The translations under genes were made by a program, and so were the position numbers. The notes below the pieces were generated by a model. The model saw only the letters and a list, made by a program, of their open reading frames with translations, was not told where the DNA came from and made no database searches. This document shows positions 26,895-35,072 of a stretch of DNA of 64,000 nt, piece by piece. Every line of letters begins with the position of its first letter. Positions within the stretch are counted from its first letter, which is position 1. The DNA is from Mariniphaga sp964559175 (GTDB taxonomy: Bacteria; Bacteroidota; Bacteroidia; Bacteroidales; Prolixibacteraceae): the NCBI GenBank assembly GCA_964559175.1, contig CAZLGT010000001.1:143333-207332 (forward strand), written 5' to 3'.

Positions 26895-28033
26895 TTGATG
26901 TCAACCACCTTGAGTTTGTTGATTACGGGATTGGCGTAAATTTTCAGAAAACGCTCCTGGATGTCGGTAATGGGGAAGTCGATATGGATGAGTGCCTGTT
27001 CAATCATCATTTTGAAATTTTTCTTTTCGTGCGACGAATACCTGTGTTTGAACCGGGGTTCTGGCATCAGCATGTCGTAAGCTATGTAATTGTTGGGCCA
27101 CAGCTTGAAATTACCCCAAATTTGCCGGTCAATAATATTGACCAGTTCCTTGATTTGCTGGTTTTGCTGCTCTTTGGCTTTTACTTCATCAAAATTCATT
27201 TCAATGGGTTGTCCGAATGAAAAACGTATCCGGCCTTTTGGGTTGAACATACCCATTGACATACTTTTTAAATCGTCTTTGTCGGTTTTCTTTTGTCCGT
27301 AATGTTCTTTTTTTATGAGTTCTTTCATTTTGGCCAGTCCGCAGGGCTCAATTTCATACGAAATGGAAACCGGCACAATGTTCAGTTCTTTGAAACCTTC
27401 ATTGAGGGATTTGTCGTTGCTCATATTCAGCATTTTCAAAACGCTGTCCTGGGTTTTGTCGTACCCGTCCTTTGTGCGTCCCTCGCGCTGGGCAATCCAA
27501 ACTGAAAGGTTATCGCGGGTGATGGATTGACGAATAAAATGGGAAACTTTTTGAGAGGCTCCCAGCAACTCACGTGGCGGCAGGTTCCTTTTTATGATGA
27601 AAGCCCGGTTCAGACGTACGGCGTGTTCTATCCATTCATAGAGCAACAGGTTGTTTCCAATGGCAATCTGTGTCGTGTTCATGCCATAGTCGAAAATCAG
27701 CATGTTCAGAAAAGCGGCATCAAGCACAATGTCGCGGTGGTTTGAGATAAAGAGGTACGGTTTTGTTTTATCCAGGGCATCCAAACCGGTGCAGGTAAGG
27801 CCTTCTGAGGTTTTGTTAATAATCCAGCGCAGCAGGTCGTAAACAAATGTTCCCTGTAATTGCCTAATTTTCTTTAGGTTGCGCAGCTGCATTTTAACAA
27901 CCTCCACCTTGGGCCGTACCTTAAAAAGATACATGAGCACCCTGTCGAAGGCCGGGTCTTTCACCATCAGCCTTATTTTTTCCTTTATTTCCTTGTCGGT
28001 GTACGGGCGTATATCGTCAAAATTGTATTCCAT
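26891..28033 (-). CDS. PlsC-like 1-acylglycerol-3-phosphate/glycerol-phosphate acyltransferase family protein
   Basis: A 380-residue protein from ATG 28033 (MEYNFDDIRPYTDKE). The acyltransferase blocks are LFISNHRDIVLDAAFLN, RAFIIKRNLPPRELL and VWIAQREGRTKDGYDKTQ, corresponding to motifs I, II and III of glycerolipid acyltransferases (the FPEG block reads QREG). It is longer than PlsC and resembles the large acyltransferase family of Bacteroidota. There is no strong membrane helix, so membrane attachment is probably peripheral. It is cotranscribed with the HAD gene. Confidence 0.8.
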   Translation of the reverse strand: MEYNFDDIRPYTDKEIKEKIRLMVKDPAFDRVLMYLFKVRPKVEVVKMQLRNLKKIRQLQGTFVYDLLRWIINKTSEGLTCTGLDALDKTKPYLFISNHRDIVLDAAFLNMLIFDYGMNTTQIAIGNNLLLYEWIEHAVRLNRAFIIKRNLPPRELLGASQKVSHFIRQSITRDNLSVWIAQREGRTKDGYDKTQDSVLKMLNMSNDKSLNEGFKELNIVPVSISYEIEPCGLAKMKELIKKEHYGQKKTDKDDLKSMSMGMFNPKGRIRFSFGQPIEMNFDEVKAKEQQNQQIKELVNIIDRQIWGNFKLWPNNYIAYDMLMPEPRFKHRYSSHEKKNFKMMIEQALIHIDFPITDIQERFLKIYANPVINKLKVVDIK

Positions 28034-28072
28034 GAGATTGAATTTTAGCAATACAAAGTAACGAATTCAATC

Positions 28073-30115
28073 CTACATTTTCAATCTCAACTGAAATTTT
28101 AACTCAGTTTTATGATTTCCGGCAATTTCGTTGTAACCCGAACTGATTGATTCGGCATCGCTTTGCAAGGTATTTGCCAGTTTAAACCAGATTTCGGCTC
28201 TTTCGCTGATTTTGTATTTCAGGTTAAGGTAGGTGCGAAAACCTTTCCCGAAAAATGCCGGAACTGCAAACGTATAGAGCAGATCGTTTTCGTAGGCGTA
28301 AATGCGTGAATTGTAACTTTCGGTGTTAAAATACGCCAGCCGGGCCGAGAGATTCAACGGAATACGTTCCGGCGAAAGTTGAACATCCTGAAAAACCATC
28401 CAGCCGTTTTCAGTTTTCAGGCCTTTGTAAAAAACATGCTCCATCCGGGTTTTCAGTGTGAATAATTCGGATGGATTATACTGAAAATGAAACCTCGATT
28501 TCCGAAATTGCTCCGGTAAATCTTCGTATTTTTCCTCCACTCTGAATTTCTGCTCTTTTTCTTCGTTTTTATAGCGAAGGTAAACCTGCACTTTTCGCGA
28601 AGGACGAAAATCAACCTGCGCAAAAACATCCCATCCGGTTGAAGGTCCGGCTGTGGTAAAATTGATCCATTCAGAACGATATACATCGGAATAAGCTGAA
28701 AGCGTAACAAATTTTACGGGAAGAATACGTGTGCCCAAATACAATCCGGTTTCGTTGGCGGCAGCACTTCCTTCGGAAAAAGGTGTGGCCCATAAGGCAT
28801 GGTAGTTTTTATCGAAATGGCGGAACAAGGCTGATAACTGGATGCGGTCGTGCAAATGAGCGGCAGCTCCCTGTAAAAAAGCTTTTCCTTTTGATTTTGA
28901 AAGGGCTGCTTCACCAAAAAACTGGTATTTTCCTTTGCTGAACAAATAATCGGCGCCGGCCACAACATTTTCTTTTCCACTGAAACGAAACCGGTTGTAA
29001 AGCTGGTCGCTTCGGATGAATGGCATATTGAACCTCCGGTAAAGAAATGTTGCCCCAATTTTCAAATTTTGAAACTGCCACGAGGCAACTGCACCGGCAT
29101 TCAGATCGGTTACGCTGTTTTTGTCTTCAATTTCACTTTGGGTGCGGTGGTAACCCGAGGTTTGCAAACTGGTAAAATAATTTCCCAGTGAGTCGGAAAA
29201 AGCACGGTTGCCGTCGCTGTTTTTTTGCGAATAAAACAAACTCACCCGTGCATCGCCCAGTTTCAGTGTGGTGGAAACGCCCCTGAAAAACTGGTTTTCG
29301 TCGGTAGAAGTGTAAGGCCGAACCCCCTGGTTGGTTTTGAAAATGTTCAGGGTGTTCAGTGATTTTCCGGTTGCAAATCCCTGCCAGAGCACCAGTCCCT
29401 GTCCGCTGCGCACCACAAAATCGCCCACTGTAATGTTTTCAAGTACCGGATTGATTTTTAAACTTAAATGACCAGAGTAAAAATCAAATCCCTGCCTGTT
29501 TGAACCGGTAAAAAAGGCCTCTCCGGGGTCTTTCTCAGCAGTAATTCCGGCCGAAATATTGTCGCCCGACTGAAACCGGTAGCGGGTGTAATACCGGGCC
29601 TGGTTACCTTCATACGGGGTAGTGCCGTCGTCTCTTTCTTTGTATCCTCGCGGTTTCTGCACCGTGCCGAGTGTTCGCGCCAGAAGTTCGTGCCTGCCGT
29701 ATTTCAGCATTTCGGGAACGGACCGGGGTTCTTGCTCCACCGGCCCAAACCAGATGAACGGCTCCATTTTTGTGAGCAACTCAGGCGAAAATCCGTCAAC
29801 AGTGTTCAGCTCAAAAATGGATAATGCGGGGCCAAATTCCTTCAGGTAATCCAGCAATTTCTGAATCTGAATGTCATCCAACAGATGCAGTCGCGAAATC
29901 TGGTCGTGTGTGGTTGTATTTATATTTAACGGATTGTTAGCAAATCCTTCCAAATCTTCAATTATCTGTGCGGCATCGGTTTCTTCGCCTAACTCTTCCA
30001 GAATCGATTCGATAATGGTTTCCAACTGAGTGGCAGATTCCGGTGTTTGTGCCCAGGCATAAAAGGGGAAGGCAGTCAGCAGAAAGAGTATAGTATGTTG
30101 AAGTAACCGCCTCAT
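28073..30115 (-). CDS. outer-membrane beta-barrel protein with N-terminal helix-hairpin-helix domain
   Basis: A 680-residue exported protein; the signal ends LTAFPFYAWAQ. Residues about 25-110 are helical and ComEA-like (NNPLNINTTTHDQISRLHLLDDIQIQKLLDYL). From about 125 on, alternating aromatic strands predict a porin-like barrel, ending in LKFQLRLKM, as barrels do. Such HHH-barrel proteins are common in Bacteroidota and their role is unknown; the domain may be periplasmic rather than DNA-binding. Its ATG overlaps the stop of the PorV-like gene by 1 bp, so the two outer-membrane proteins are made together. Confidence 0.75.
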   Translation of the reverse strand: MRRLLQHTILFLLTAFPFYAWAQTPESATQLETIIESILEELGEETDAAQIIEDLEGFANNPLNINTTTHDQISRLHLLDDIQIQKLLDYLKEFGPALSIFELNTVDGFSPELLTKMEPFIWFGPVEQEPRSVPEMLKYGRHELLARTLGTVQKPRGYKERDDGTTPYEGNQARYYTRYRFQSGDNISAGITAEKDPGEAFFTGSNRQGFDFYSGHLSLKINPVLENITVGDFVVRSGQGLVLWQGFATGKSLNTLNIFKTNQGVRPYTSTDENQFFRGVSTTLKLGDARVSLFYSQKNSDGNRAFSDSLGNYFTSLQTSGYHRTQSEIEDKNSVTDLNAGAVASWQFQNLKIGATFLYRRFNMPFIRSDQLYNRFRFSGKENVVAGADYLFSKGKYQFFGEAALSKSKGKAFLQGAAAHLHDRIQLSALFRHFDKNYHALWATPFSEGSAAANETGLYLGTRILPVKFVTLSAYSDVYRSEWINFTTAGPSTGWDVFAQVDFRPSRKVQVYLRYKNEEKEQKFRVEEKYEDLPEQFRKSRFHFQYNPSELFTLKTRMEHVFYKGLKTENGWMVFQDVQLSPERIPLNLSARLAYFNTESYNSRIYAYENDLLYTFAVPAFFGKGFRTYLNLKYKISERAEIWFKLANTLQSDAESISSGYNEIAGNHKTELKFQLRLKM

Positions 30116-30984
30116 TACAAATGAATTTGAATTGAAACAGAAGGTGTCATTCCCAGATTGCCATGGTAGCTGAATCCAAGGTCGGCTGAAAGATTTCCCG
30201 TTTTGTAGCCAACTCCGGCGGTGTATTTAAACGGTTTGCCCGAAACGCCAAATCGCAGCGCCAGATTTTCCACAGGTAAAAACTCAATGCCAGACTTCAA
30301 AAGGATCGGGTTCTGATTGTCTTTTTCCGCTTCAAAGGCCACCAAAACCATGTCACTAAACCGGTAATGACCGCCTCCGCGGAAAATTACCGGCATTTGC
30401 ACTTTCCCGGCAGGCGCTTCAATTCCACCTTTTACCGGATTGAAAATATGTGCCCCCAAATGCAGTTTTTCCGAAGGCTGAAACAAAACGCCACCTTCAA
30501 ACGTGGCAAATCCTTTGGCACGTGCATTTTCAGGGAAAGTCTGGGTGAGGTAGTCGAGTTGAATACCGGCGCTCCATTTTTTGGAAAGCTGGCGGGCATA
30601 GGCCAGCGCATACTTGTTTTCCTTGAAAACTCCGCTTCCGAATTGAAAAAAGCTAACTCCAAACGCACCTTCACCCACAGGCAAAACCACCGAGCCGGCA
30701 GATAGTGAAAGCAGGTCAACGCCAAACCTCGATTCATAAAAAAAACCGGCAGAAAATCCGTCGAGCCCAACAATTCCAGCCTGATTGTGGAACGTTCCCC
30801 ACACATCGGTAAAAGAAACTGAAGCATGCGAGAGGCCCAATGAACGGGCACCAGCAGGATGGTTTTCGATAGCATTAACGGTATATCCAAAAATAAAAAC
30901 AAAGCTTGCCAGTAAAAAAAATATCTTTTTAAACTGGTTGCCTGTTTTTAGTTTTGGTTGATATGTAAACTGGTTATTTTGCAA
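30115..30984 (-). CDS. PorV/PorQ-like outer-membrane protein
   Basis: The frame opens with TTG at 30984; there is no ATG before the signal segment (IFFLLASFVFIFGYTVNA), and the mazF stop lies in the same frame 10 bp upstream. The mature protein begins HPAGARSLGLSHASVSFTDVW, the N-terminal signature of the PorV/UPF0164 group, with repeated strands characteristic of a barrel (GVGYKTGNLSADLGFSYHG at the end). PorV is a shuttle of the type IX secretion system; this one could serve the same system or another. The unusual start may mean weak or coupled translation after mazF. Confidence 0.72.
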   Translation of the reverse strand: MQNNQFTYQPKLKTGNQFKKIFFLLASFVFIFGYTVNAIENHPAGARSLGLSHASVSFTDVWGTFHNQAGIVGLDGFSAGFFYESRFGVDLLSLSAGSVVLPVGEGAFGVSFFQFGSGVFKENKYALAYARQLSKKWSAGIQLDYLTQTFPENARAKGFATFEGGVLFQPSEKLHLGAHIFNPVKGGIEAPAGKVQMPVIFRGGGHYRFSDMVLVAFEAEKDNQNPILLKSGIEFLPVENLALRFGVSGKPFKYTAGVGYKTGNLSADLGFSYHGNLGMTPSVSIQIHL

Positions 30985-30993
30985 TAAATTAAA

Positions 30994-31341
30994 TTATTCT
31001 AAATCAAAAGATAATACTCTTGCCAAACCATATTTAATTTCATTTGAAATTTCAACCGAAACAGTACCCAGCTTTTTCACAAACCGGTTTTCAGAAACAG
31101 AACGAACCTGAAAACAATCTGCAGAAGAAAGTTTTTTTAACCCATTTATCGGAGTTGGTTCAATTCTTATCATCCACGGAGCAATGTCAAACTTTTCTTT
31201 CCAGTCTGTTACAGGAACGATTACTTTTAAAGGAAGTTTTCCAAGAGCATCATCGTTAACAATGATGGCAGGTCGTGTTTTTTTTATTTCAGCCCCCATT
31301 GCAGGGTCGAGATTTATCAACCAGATTTCACCTTGTTTCAT
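30994..31341 (-). CDS. MazF/PemK-family toxin
   Basis: A 115-residue endoribonuclease-type toxin. MKQGEIWLINLDPAMGAEIKKTRPAIIV is the diagnostic PemK/MazF opening, followed by KVIVPVTDW and NGLKKLSSADCFQVRSV, the usual second block. The ATG (31341) overlaps the antitoxin stop by 14 bp. The pair is inserted between purE and the PorV-like gene and is on the same strand, so it is probably cotranscribed with purE. Confidence 0.88.
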   Translation of the reverse strand: MKQGEIWLINLDPAMGAEIKKTRPAIIVNDDALGKLPLKVIVPVTDWKEKFDIAPWMIRIEPTPINGLKKLSSADCFQVRSVSENRFVKKLGTVSVEISNEIKYGLARVLSFDLE

Positions 31342-31540
31342 AAAAATCCTCAAAATCAATATTCGTAAAAGCTGTTAAATCCGTATCTGTTTTATAATCT
31401 GAATATAAAGCTTCAGCGGCCAGGTTCATCTGATTCAAATCCTCTTTTTTTCTTATTGTGCGCAATGTTTTTTCTACCAAATACATACGTTTGTGTAGCG
31501 GCAGTTTCTCCATTTCCTTTAAAAGTTCATCTGTGTTCAT
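31328..31540 (-). CDS. antitoxin of the MazF-like toxin
   Basis: A 70-residue protein from ATG 31540 (MNTDELLKEMEKLPLHKRMYLVEKTLRTIRKK). Short helical proteins of this kind precede PemK/MazF toxins in many Bacteroidota and cyanobacteria, where the C-terminal acidic part (here TNIDFEDFYETR) wraps the toxin. Assignment rests on position, size and 14 bp overlap with the toxin gene; no DNA-binding domain is obvious. Confidence 0.75.
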   Translation of the reverse strand: MNTDELLKEMEKLPLHKRMYLVEKTLRTIRKKEDLNQMNLAAEALYSDYKTDTDLTAFTNIDFEDFYETR

Positions 31541-31566
31541 TCGAAATAATTTTTGAACAATAAATT

Positions 31567-32073
31567 TCAATTCGTCTTAAACTTATACTTTACCTCCGAA
31601 AGTTCCTTATTGGCTTTTACAATTTTCTGTTTCAGGGTTTCCTTGTACTGAATCATTTTCTGCATCAGTTCAGCATCGCCGGTGGCCATCATTTGCACGG
31701 CAAGGATTCCAGCATTCATGGCGCCGTTTACTGCCACGGTTGCAACCGGAATTCCCGGAGGCATTTGCACGATGGACAAAATGGAGTCGAACCCTTCGAG
31801 GCTGGCTTTGATGGGTACGCCAATAACCGGCAGCGGTGTCATGGCGGCAATTACACCCGGCAGGTGGGCAGCCATTCCAGCGCCTGCAATAATCACTTTC
31901 ACGCCGCGGACTTTGGCGCTTTTGGCAAATTTTTCCACCTCGTCGGGCGTGCGGTGGGCCGAAAGGGCGTTCATTTCGAACGGAATTTCAAACTCGTCGA
32001 GCAGTTGTGCCGCTTTTGCCATTACATCCAAATCGGATGTGCTTCCCATAATAATACTTACTTTTGGTTCCAT
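31567..32073 (-). CDS. purE: N5-carboxyaminoimidazole ribonucleotide mutase
   Basis: It moves the carboxyl group of N5-CAIR to form CAIR in purine synthesis. The 168-residue protein has the class I PurE landmarks IIMGSTSDLDVM, NALSAHRTPDEV (catalytic His) and AGMAAHLPGVIA. It is divergent from hpt, so de novo synthesis and salvage share a 110 bp promoter region. The mazEF-type pair follows 26 bp after the stop; purK is not in the window. Confidence 0.95.
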   Translation of the reverse strand: MEPKVSIIMGSTSDLDVMAKAAQLLDEFEIPFEMNALSAHRTPDEVEKFAKSAKVRGVKVIIAGAGMAAHLPGVIAAMTPLPVIGVPIKASLEGFDSILSIVQMPPGIPVATVAVNGAMNAGILAVQMMATGDAELMQKMIQYKETLKQKIVKANKELSEVKYKFKTN

Positions 32074-32183
32074 CTTTTAAACGATATATTTTTAGTTAAT
32101 CAAATTGTTTTGTTATTTTGTGGCTTCAATTTTTTAAGCGAAAATACAGCATTAAAGCTACTTATAAAAATAATTTTCCGTAA

Positions 32184-32726
32184 ATGAAGCAAGTAAAAAT
32201 TCACGATAAAAACTTTCAGCTTTTTATCCCTTACGAAAAAATACGTGCTACGGTTGAAAAAATGGCCGAAAGCATGAATAATGACCTGGCAGGAAAGAAC
32301 CCATTGTTCATTTGTATCCTTAACGGGTCGTTTATGTTTGCTGCCGAATTATTTAAGCGCATCAACCTGGTGGAAACCGAAATTTCGTTTGTAAAGCTGG
32401 CCTCTTACCATGGCGATAAAACTACCGGCGAAATAAAACAGCTGATTGGCCTGAACGAAAAAATTGAAGGACGTACGGTGGTTGTCCTGGAAGATATTGT
32501 GGACAGTGGCCTGACCATTGACAACATTCACCTGCAAATAAACCAGTTGAATCCCAGAGAGGTGTTAATTGCCACATTGCTGTTAAAACCCGATGCCCTG
32601 AAAAAGCAAGTGCAACTTGACTACATCGGGATGGAAATTCCAAACGATTTTATTGTGGGCTACGGACTGGATTACGATGGACAGGGACGCAACCTGATTG
32701 ACATTTACTCAGTTATTAACGAATAA
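32184..32726 (+). CDS. hpt: hypoxanthine phosphoribosyltransferase
   Basis: A purine salvage enzyme forming IMP or GMP from hypoxanthine or guanine with PRPP. The 180-residue protein has the PRPP-binding motif VVVLEDIVDSGLTIDNI (residues about 95-111) and the base-contacting VGYGLDYDGQGRNL. It heads the plus-strand run hpt-adk-obgE, a typical Bacteroidota order; adk follows after 11 bp. Confidence 0.94.
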   Translation: MKQVKIHDKNFQLFIPYEKIRATVEKMAESMNNDLAGKNPLFICILNGSFMFAAELFKRINLVETEISFVKLASYHGDKTTGEIKQLIGLNEKIEGRTVVVLEDIVDSGLTIDNIHLQINQLNPREVLIATLLLKPDALKKQVQLDYIGMEIPNDFIVGYGLDYDGQGRNLIDIYSVINE

Positions 32727-32737
32727 AACCGAAAGTC

Positions 32738-33310
32738 ATGCTAAATCTTGTATTGTTTGGCCCTCCGGGGGCTGGAAAAGGTACGCAAGCCGAATTTTTA
32801 ATCAACTCGTTTGGGTTGATTCATCTCTCAACCGGCGATTTGCTGCGCAGTGAAATTGCCGCAGGCACCAAACCTGGACTGGAAGCCAAAGCGTTTATGG
32901 ACAAAGGCGAACTGGTTCCCGATGCCGTAGTTATTGGAATGATAAAAAGTAAACTGGAAGCCAATGAAGATGCCAAAGGATTTATATTCGACGGCTTTCC
33001 ACGCACGGTAGAACAGGCCAAAGCGCTTGACAAACTGCTGAACACAAACGGCACACCCATTTCGGGAATGCTGAGCCTGGAAGTGGAAAAACAGGAGCTC
33101 ATCGATCGTTTGCTGAGTCGCGGAATTAGCTCGGGCCGGGCCGATGATCAGGACCAGTCCATCATTGAAAACCGCATCAATGTTTACAATGAAAAAACAA
33201 GTCCGTTAATTGAATATTACAAAAAGCAGGGCAAACATTTCGGAATAAACGGAATGGGCACCATTGATGAGATTGCAGAAAGATTGAAGGAGGTTGTGGA
33301 AAAGTTGTGA
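32738..33310 (+). CDS. adk: adenylate kinase
   Basis: It interconverts AMP, ADP and ATP. The 190-residue protein has the P-loop LFGPPGAGKGTQAEFL, the AMP-binding HLSTGDLLRSEI and DGFPRTVEQAKAL, and the LID region shortened to ISSGRADDQDQ (the short-lid form, as in other Bacteroidota). It follows hpt closely and is 79 bp upstream of obgE. Confidence 0.96.
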   Translation: MLNLVLFGPPGAGKGTQAEFLINSFGLIHLSTGDLLRSEIAAGTKPGLEAKAFMDKGELVPDAVVIGMIKSKLEANEDAKGFIFDGFPRTVEQAKALDKLLNTNGTPISGMLSLEVEKQELIDRLLSRGISSGRADDQDQSIIENRINVYNEKTSPLIEYYKKQGKHFGINGMGTIDEIAERLKEVVEKL

Positions 33311-33389
33311 TTGGGGATTTCTTAAAACCACAAACCTGAACCAAATCAAAACAAATCCCTGAAGCACAGTAAATAGAAATGGATAGAAA

Positions 33390-34379
33390 ATGGCTGATAC
33401 GAATTTTGTTGATTACGTAAAAATACATTGTAAGTCGGGGCACGGCGGTGCCGGCTCGGCCCATTTGCGGCGCGAGAAATTTGTGCCCAAAGGCGGTCCT
33501 GATGGAGGCGATGGCGGGCGCGGTGGCCATATTGTCCTTGAAGGCAACCAACACAAATGGACATTGTTACATTTAAAATACCAGAAACACATTAAAGCCG
33601 GAAACGGCGAGCCGGGTAGCGGCCAGAGAAAATCAGGCGCCGATGGTGAAGATGTAGTGATTGAAGTTCCGCTGGGAACCATTGTGCGCGATGGTGAAAC
33701 CGGTGAATTCATTTTTGAAATTACAGAACACGGCGAGCAGAAAATTTTAATGCAAGGCGGTCGCGGTGGACTGGGAAACGACCATTTCAAATCGTCAACC
33801 AACCAAACCCCGCGCTATGCCCAGCCGGGCGAAGAAGGCGAAGAAGGCTGGAAAATTCTGGAACTGAAAGTGCTGGCCGATGTTGGCCTTGTGGGTTTTC
33901 CCAGTTCCGGAAAATCGACTCTACTGTCGGTGGTTTCGGCGGCAAAACCCAAAATTGCCGACTACCCGTTTACCACACTCACGCCCAACCTGGGCATTGT
34001 GGGCCACCGCGAACAACAGTCGTTTGTTATGGCCGATATTCCCGGAATTATTGAAGGCGCCCACGAGGGAAAAGGGCTGGGACTGAGGTTTCTGCGTCAC
34101 ATCGAACGCAATCCGATGCTGCTGTTTATGGTGCCTGCCGACAGCGCCGACCATAAAAATGAATACAACATTTTGCTGAACGAACTGGAAAAATACAATC
34201 CGGAATTACTCGACAAACAACGGTTTCTGGCCATCAGCAAGGCCGATATGCTCGACGAGGAACTGATGAAAGAAATCAGTGCAGAACTGAAAGGCATTCC
34301 CCATTTGTTTATTTCTTCGGTTACCGGATTCAATATTCAACAATTGAAAGATAAAATCTGGCAAATACTGAATAAGTAA
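33390..34379 (+). CDS. obgE: GTPase Obg
   Basis: A ribosome-associated GTPase with roles in 50S assembly and stress control. The Gly-rich Obg fold opens the 329-residue protein (DYVKIHCKSGHGGAGSAHL, PKGGPDGGDGGRGGHI). G-domain motifs are GFPSSGKSTLLS (G1), DYPFTTLTPN (G2), ADIPGIIEGAHEGKGLG (G3) and the NKxD position read as SKAD (Asn replaced by Ser). The C-terminal OCT domain is absent, as usual in this phylum. Its stop overlaps the PAP2 start by 1 bp. Confidence 0.95.
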   Translation: MADTNFVDYVKIHCKSGHGGAGSAHLRREKFVPKGGPDGGDGGRGGHIVLEGNQHKWTLLHLKYQKHIKAGNGEPGSGQRKSGADGEDVVIEVPLGTIVRDGETGEFIFEITEHGEQKILMQGGRGGLGNDHFKSSTNQTPRYAQPGEEGEEGWKILELKVLADVGLVGFPSSGKSTLLSVVSAAKPKIADYPFTTLTPNLGIVGHREQQSFVMADIPGIIEGAHEGKGLGLRFLRHIERNPMLLFMVPADSADHKNEYNILLNELEKYNPELLDKQRFLAISKADMLDEELMKEISAELKGIPHLFISSVTGFNIQQLKDKIWQILNK

Positions 34380-35071
34380 TGGCATTTTTACAAAGAATAC
34401 TGGAATCAGACACTGAATTGTTTTTATACCTCAACAGTTTTCATAGCGATTTCTGGGATACCATCATGCTTATGGTTACACGCAAAGAGACCTGGTTTCC
34501 CTTTTTTGCGGTTCTTCTTTTTTTTATTTTCAAGAATTACCGGAGCAAATGGTGGCTGCTGGTGTTTTTTTTGGCGCTTACCATTTTGCTTGCCGACCAG
34601 TTGTCGGTATTGATGAAGGAAACTTTTCAGCGTCTCCGGCCTGTGCACAACCCTGAAATTGAACATCTTGTGCATAATGTATTGCGCAAAGGCGGTTTAT
34701 ATGGATTTGTATCTTCGCACGCTGCCAACTCTTTTGCATTGTTTGCCTTTACCACACGTGTGTTCCGCAACCGGGGTTACTGGTTTCTGATGCTGTTTTG
34801 GGCCGTTATTTTTTCCTATTCCCGCATTTACTCCGGCGTTCATTACCCGCTCGATATTTTGGGCGGTGCTGTTTTGGGCTGGCTCATCGGAGTGGGAACC
34901 TACAAAGCGCTCATGTTTTTCGAAATCCACTTTTTTCTGGCCCGAAATCCAAAAATTGAAACGACCCATTTATCCTCACGGCAAACCGGGCTTGTTTTTC
35001 TGGTATTTTGTGTATTGGCGGGTACGGTAGTTATCATGGCTTCCATTCTTCACCATTACAATTATTTATGA
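34379..35071 (+). CDS. PAP2-family membrane phosphatase
   Basis: A 230-residue inner-membrane protein of about six helices. The phosphatase signature is split in three parts: KETFQRLRP (KX6RP), SSHAANS (PSGH-type, with Ser-Ser-His) and SRIYSGVHYPLD (SRX5HXXXD). Such enzymes remove phosphate from lipid phosphates or undecaprenyl pyrophosphate. The 1 bp overlap with obgE and the 1 bp gap to the MutS-like gene suggest one transcript. Substrate is not predictable. Confidence 0.87.
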   Translation: MAFLQRILESDTELFLYLNSFHSDFWDTIMLMVTRKETWFPFFAVLLFFIFKNYRSKWWLLVFFLALTILLADQLSVLMKETFQRLRPVHNPEIEHLVHNVLRKGGLYGFVSSHAANSFALFAFTTRVFRNRGYWFLMLFWAVIFSYSRIYSGVHYPLDILGGAVLGWLIGVGTYKALMFFEIHFFLARNPKIETTHLSSRQTGLVFLVFCVLAGTVVIMASILHHYNYL

Positions 35072-35072
35072 A

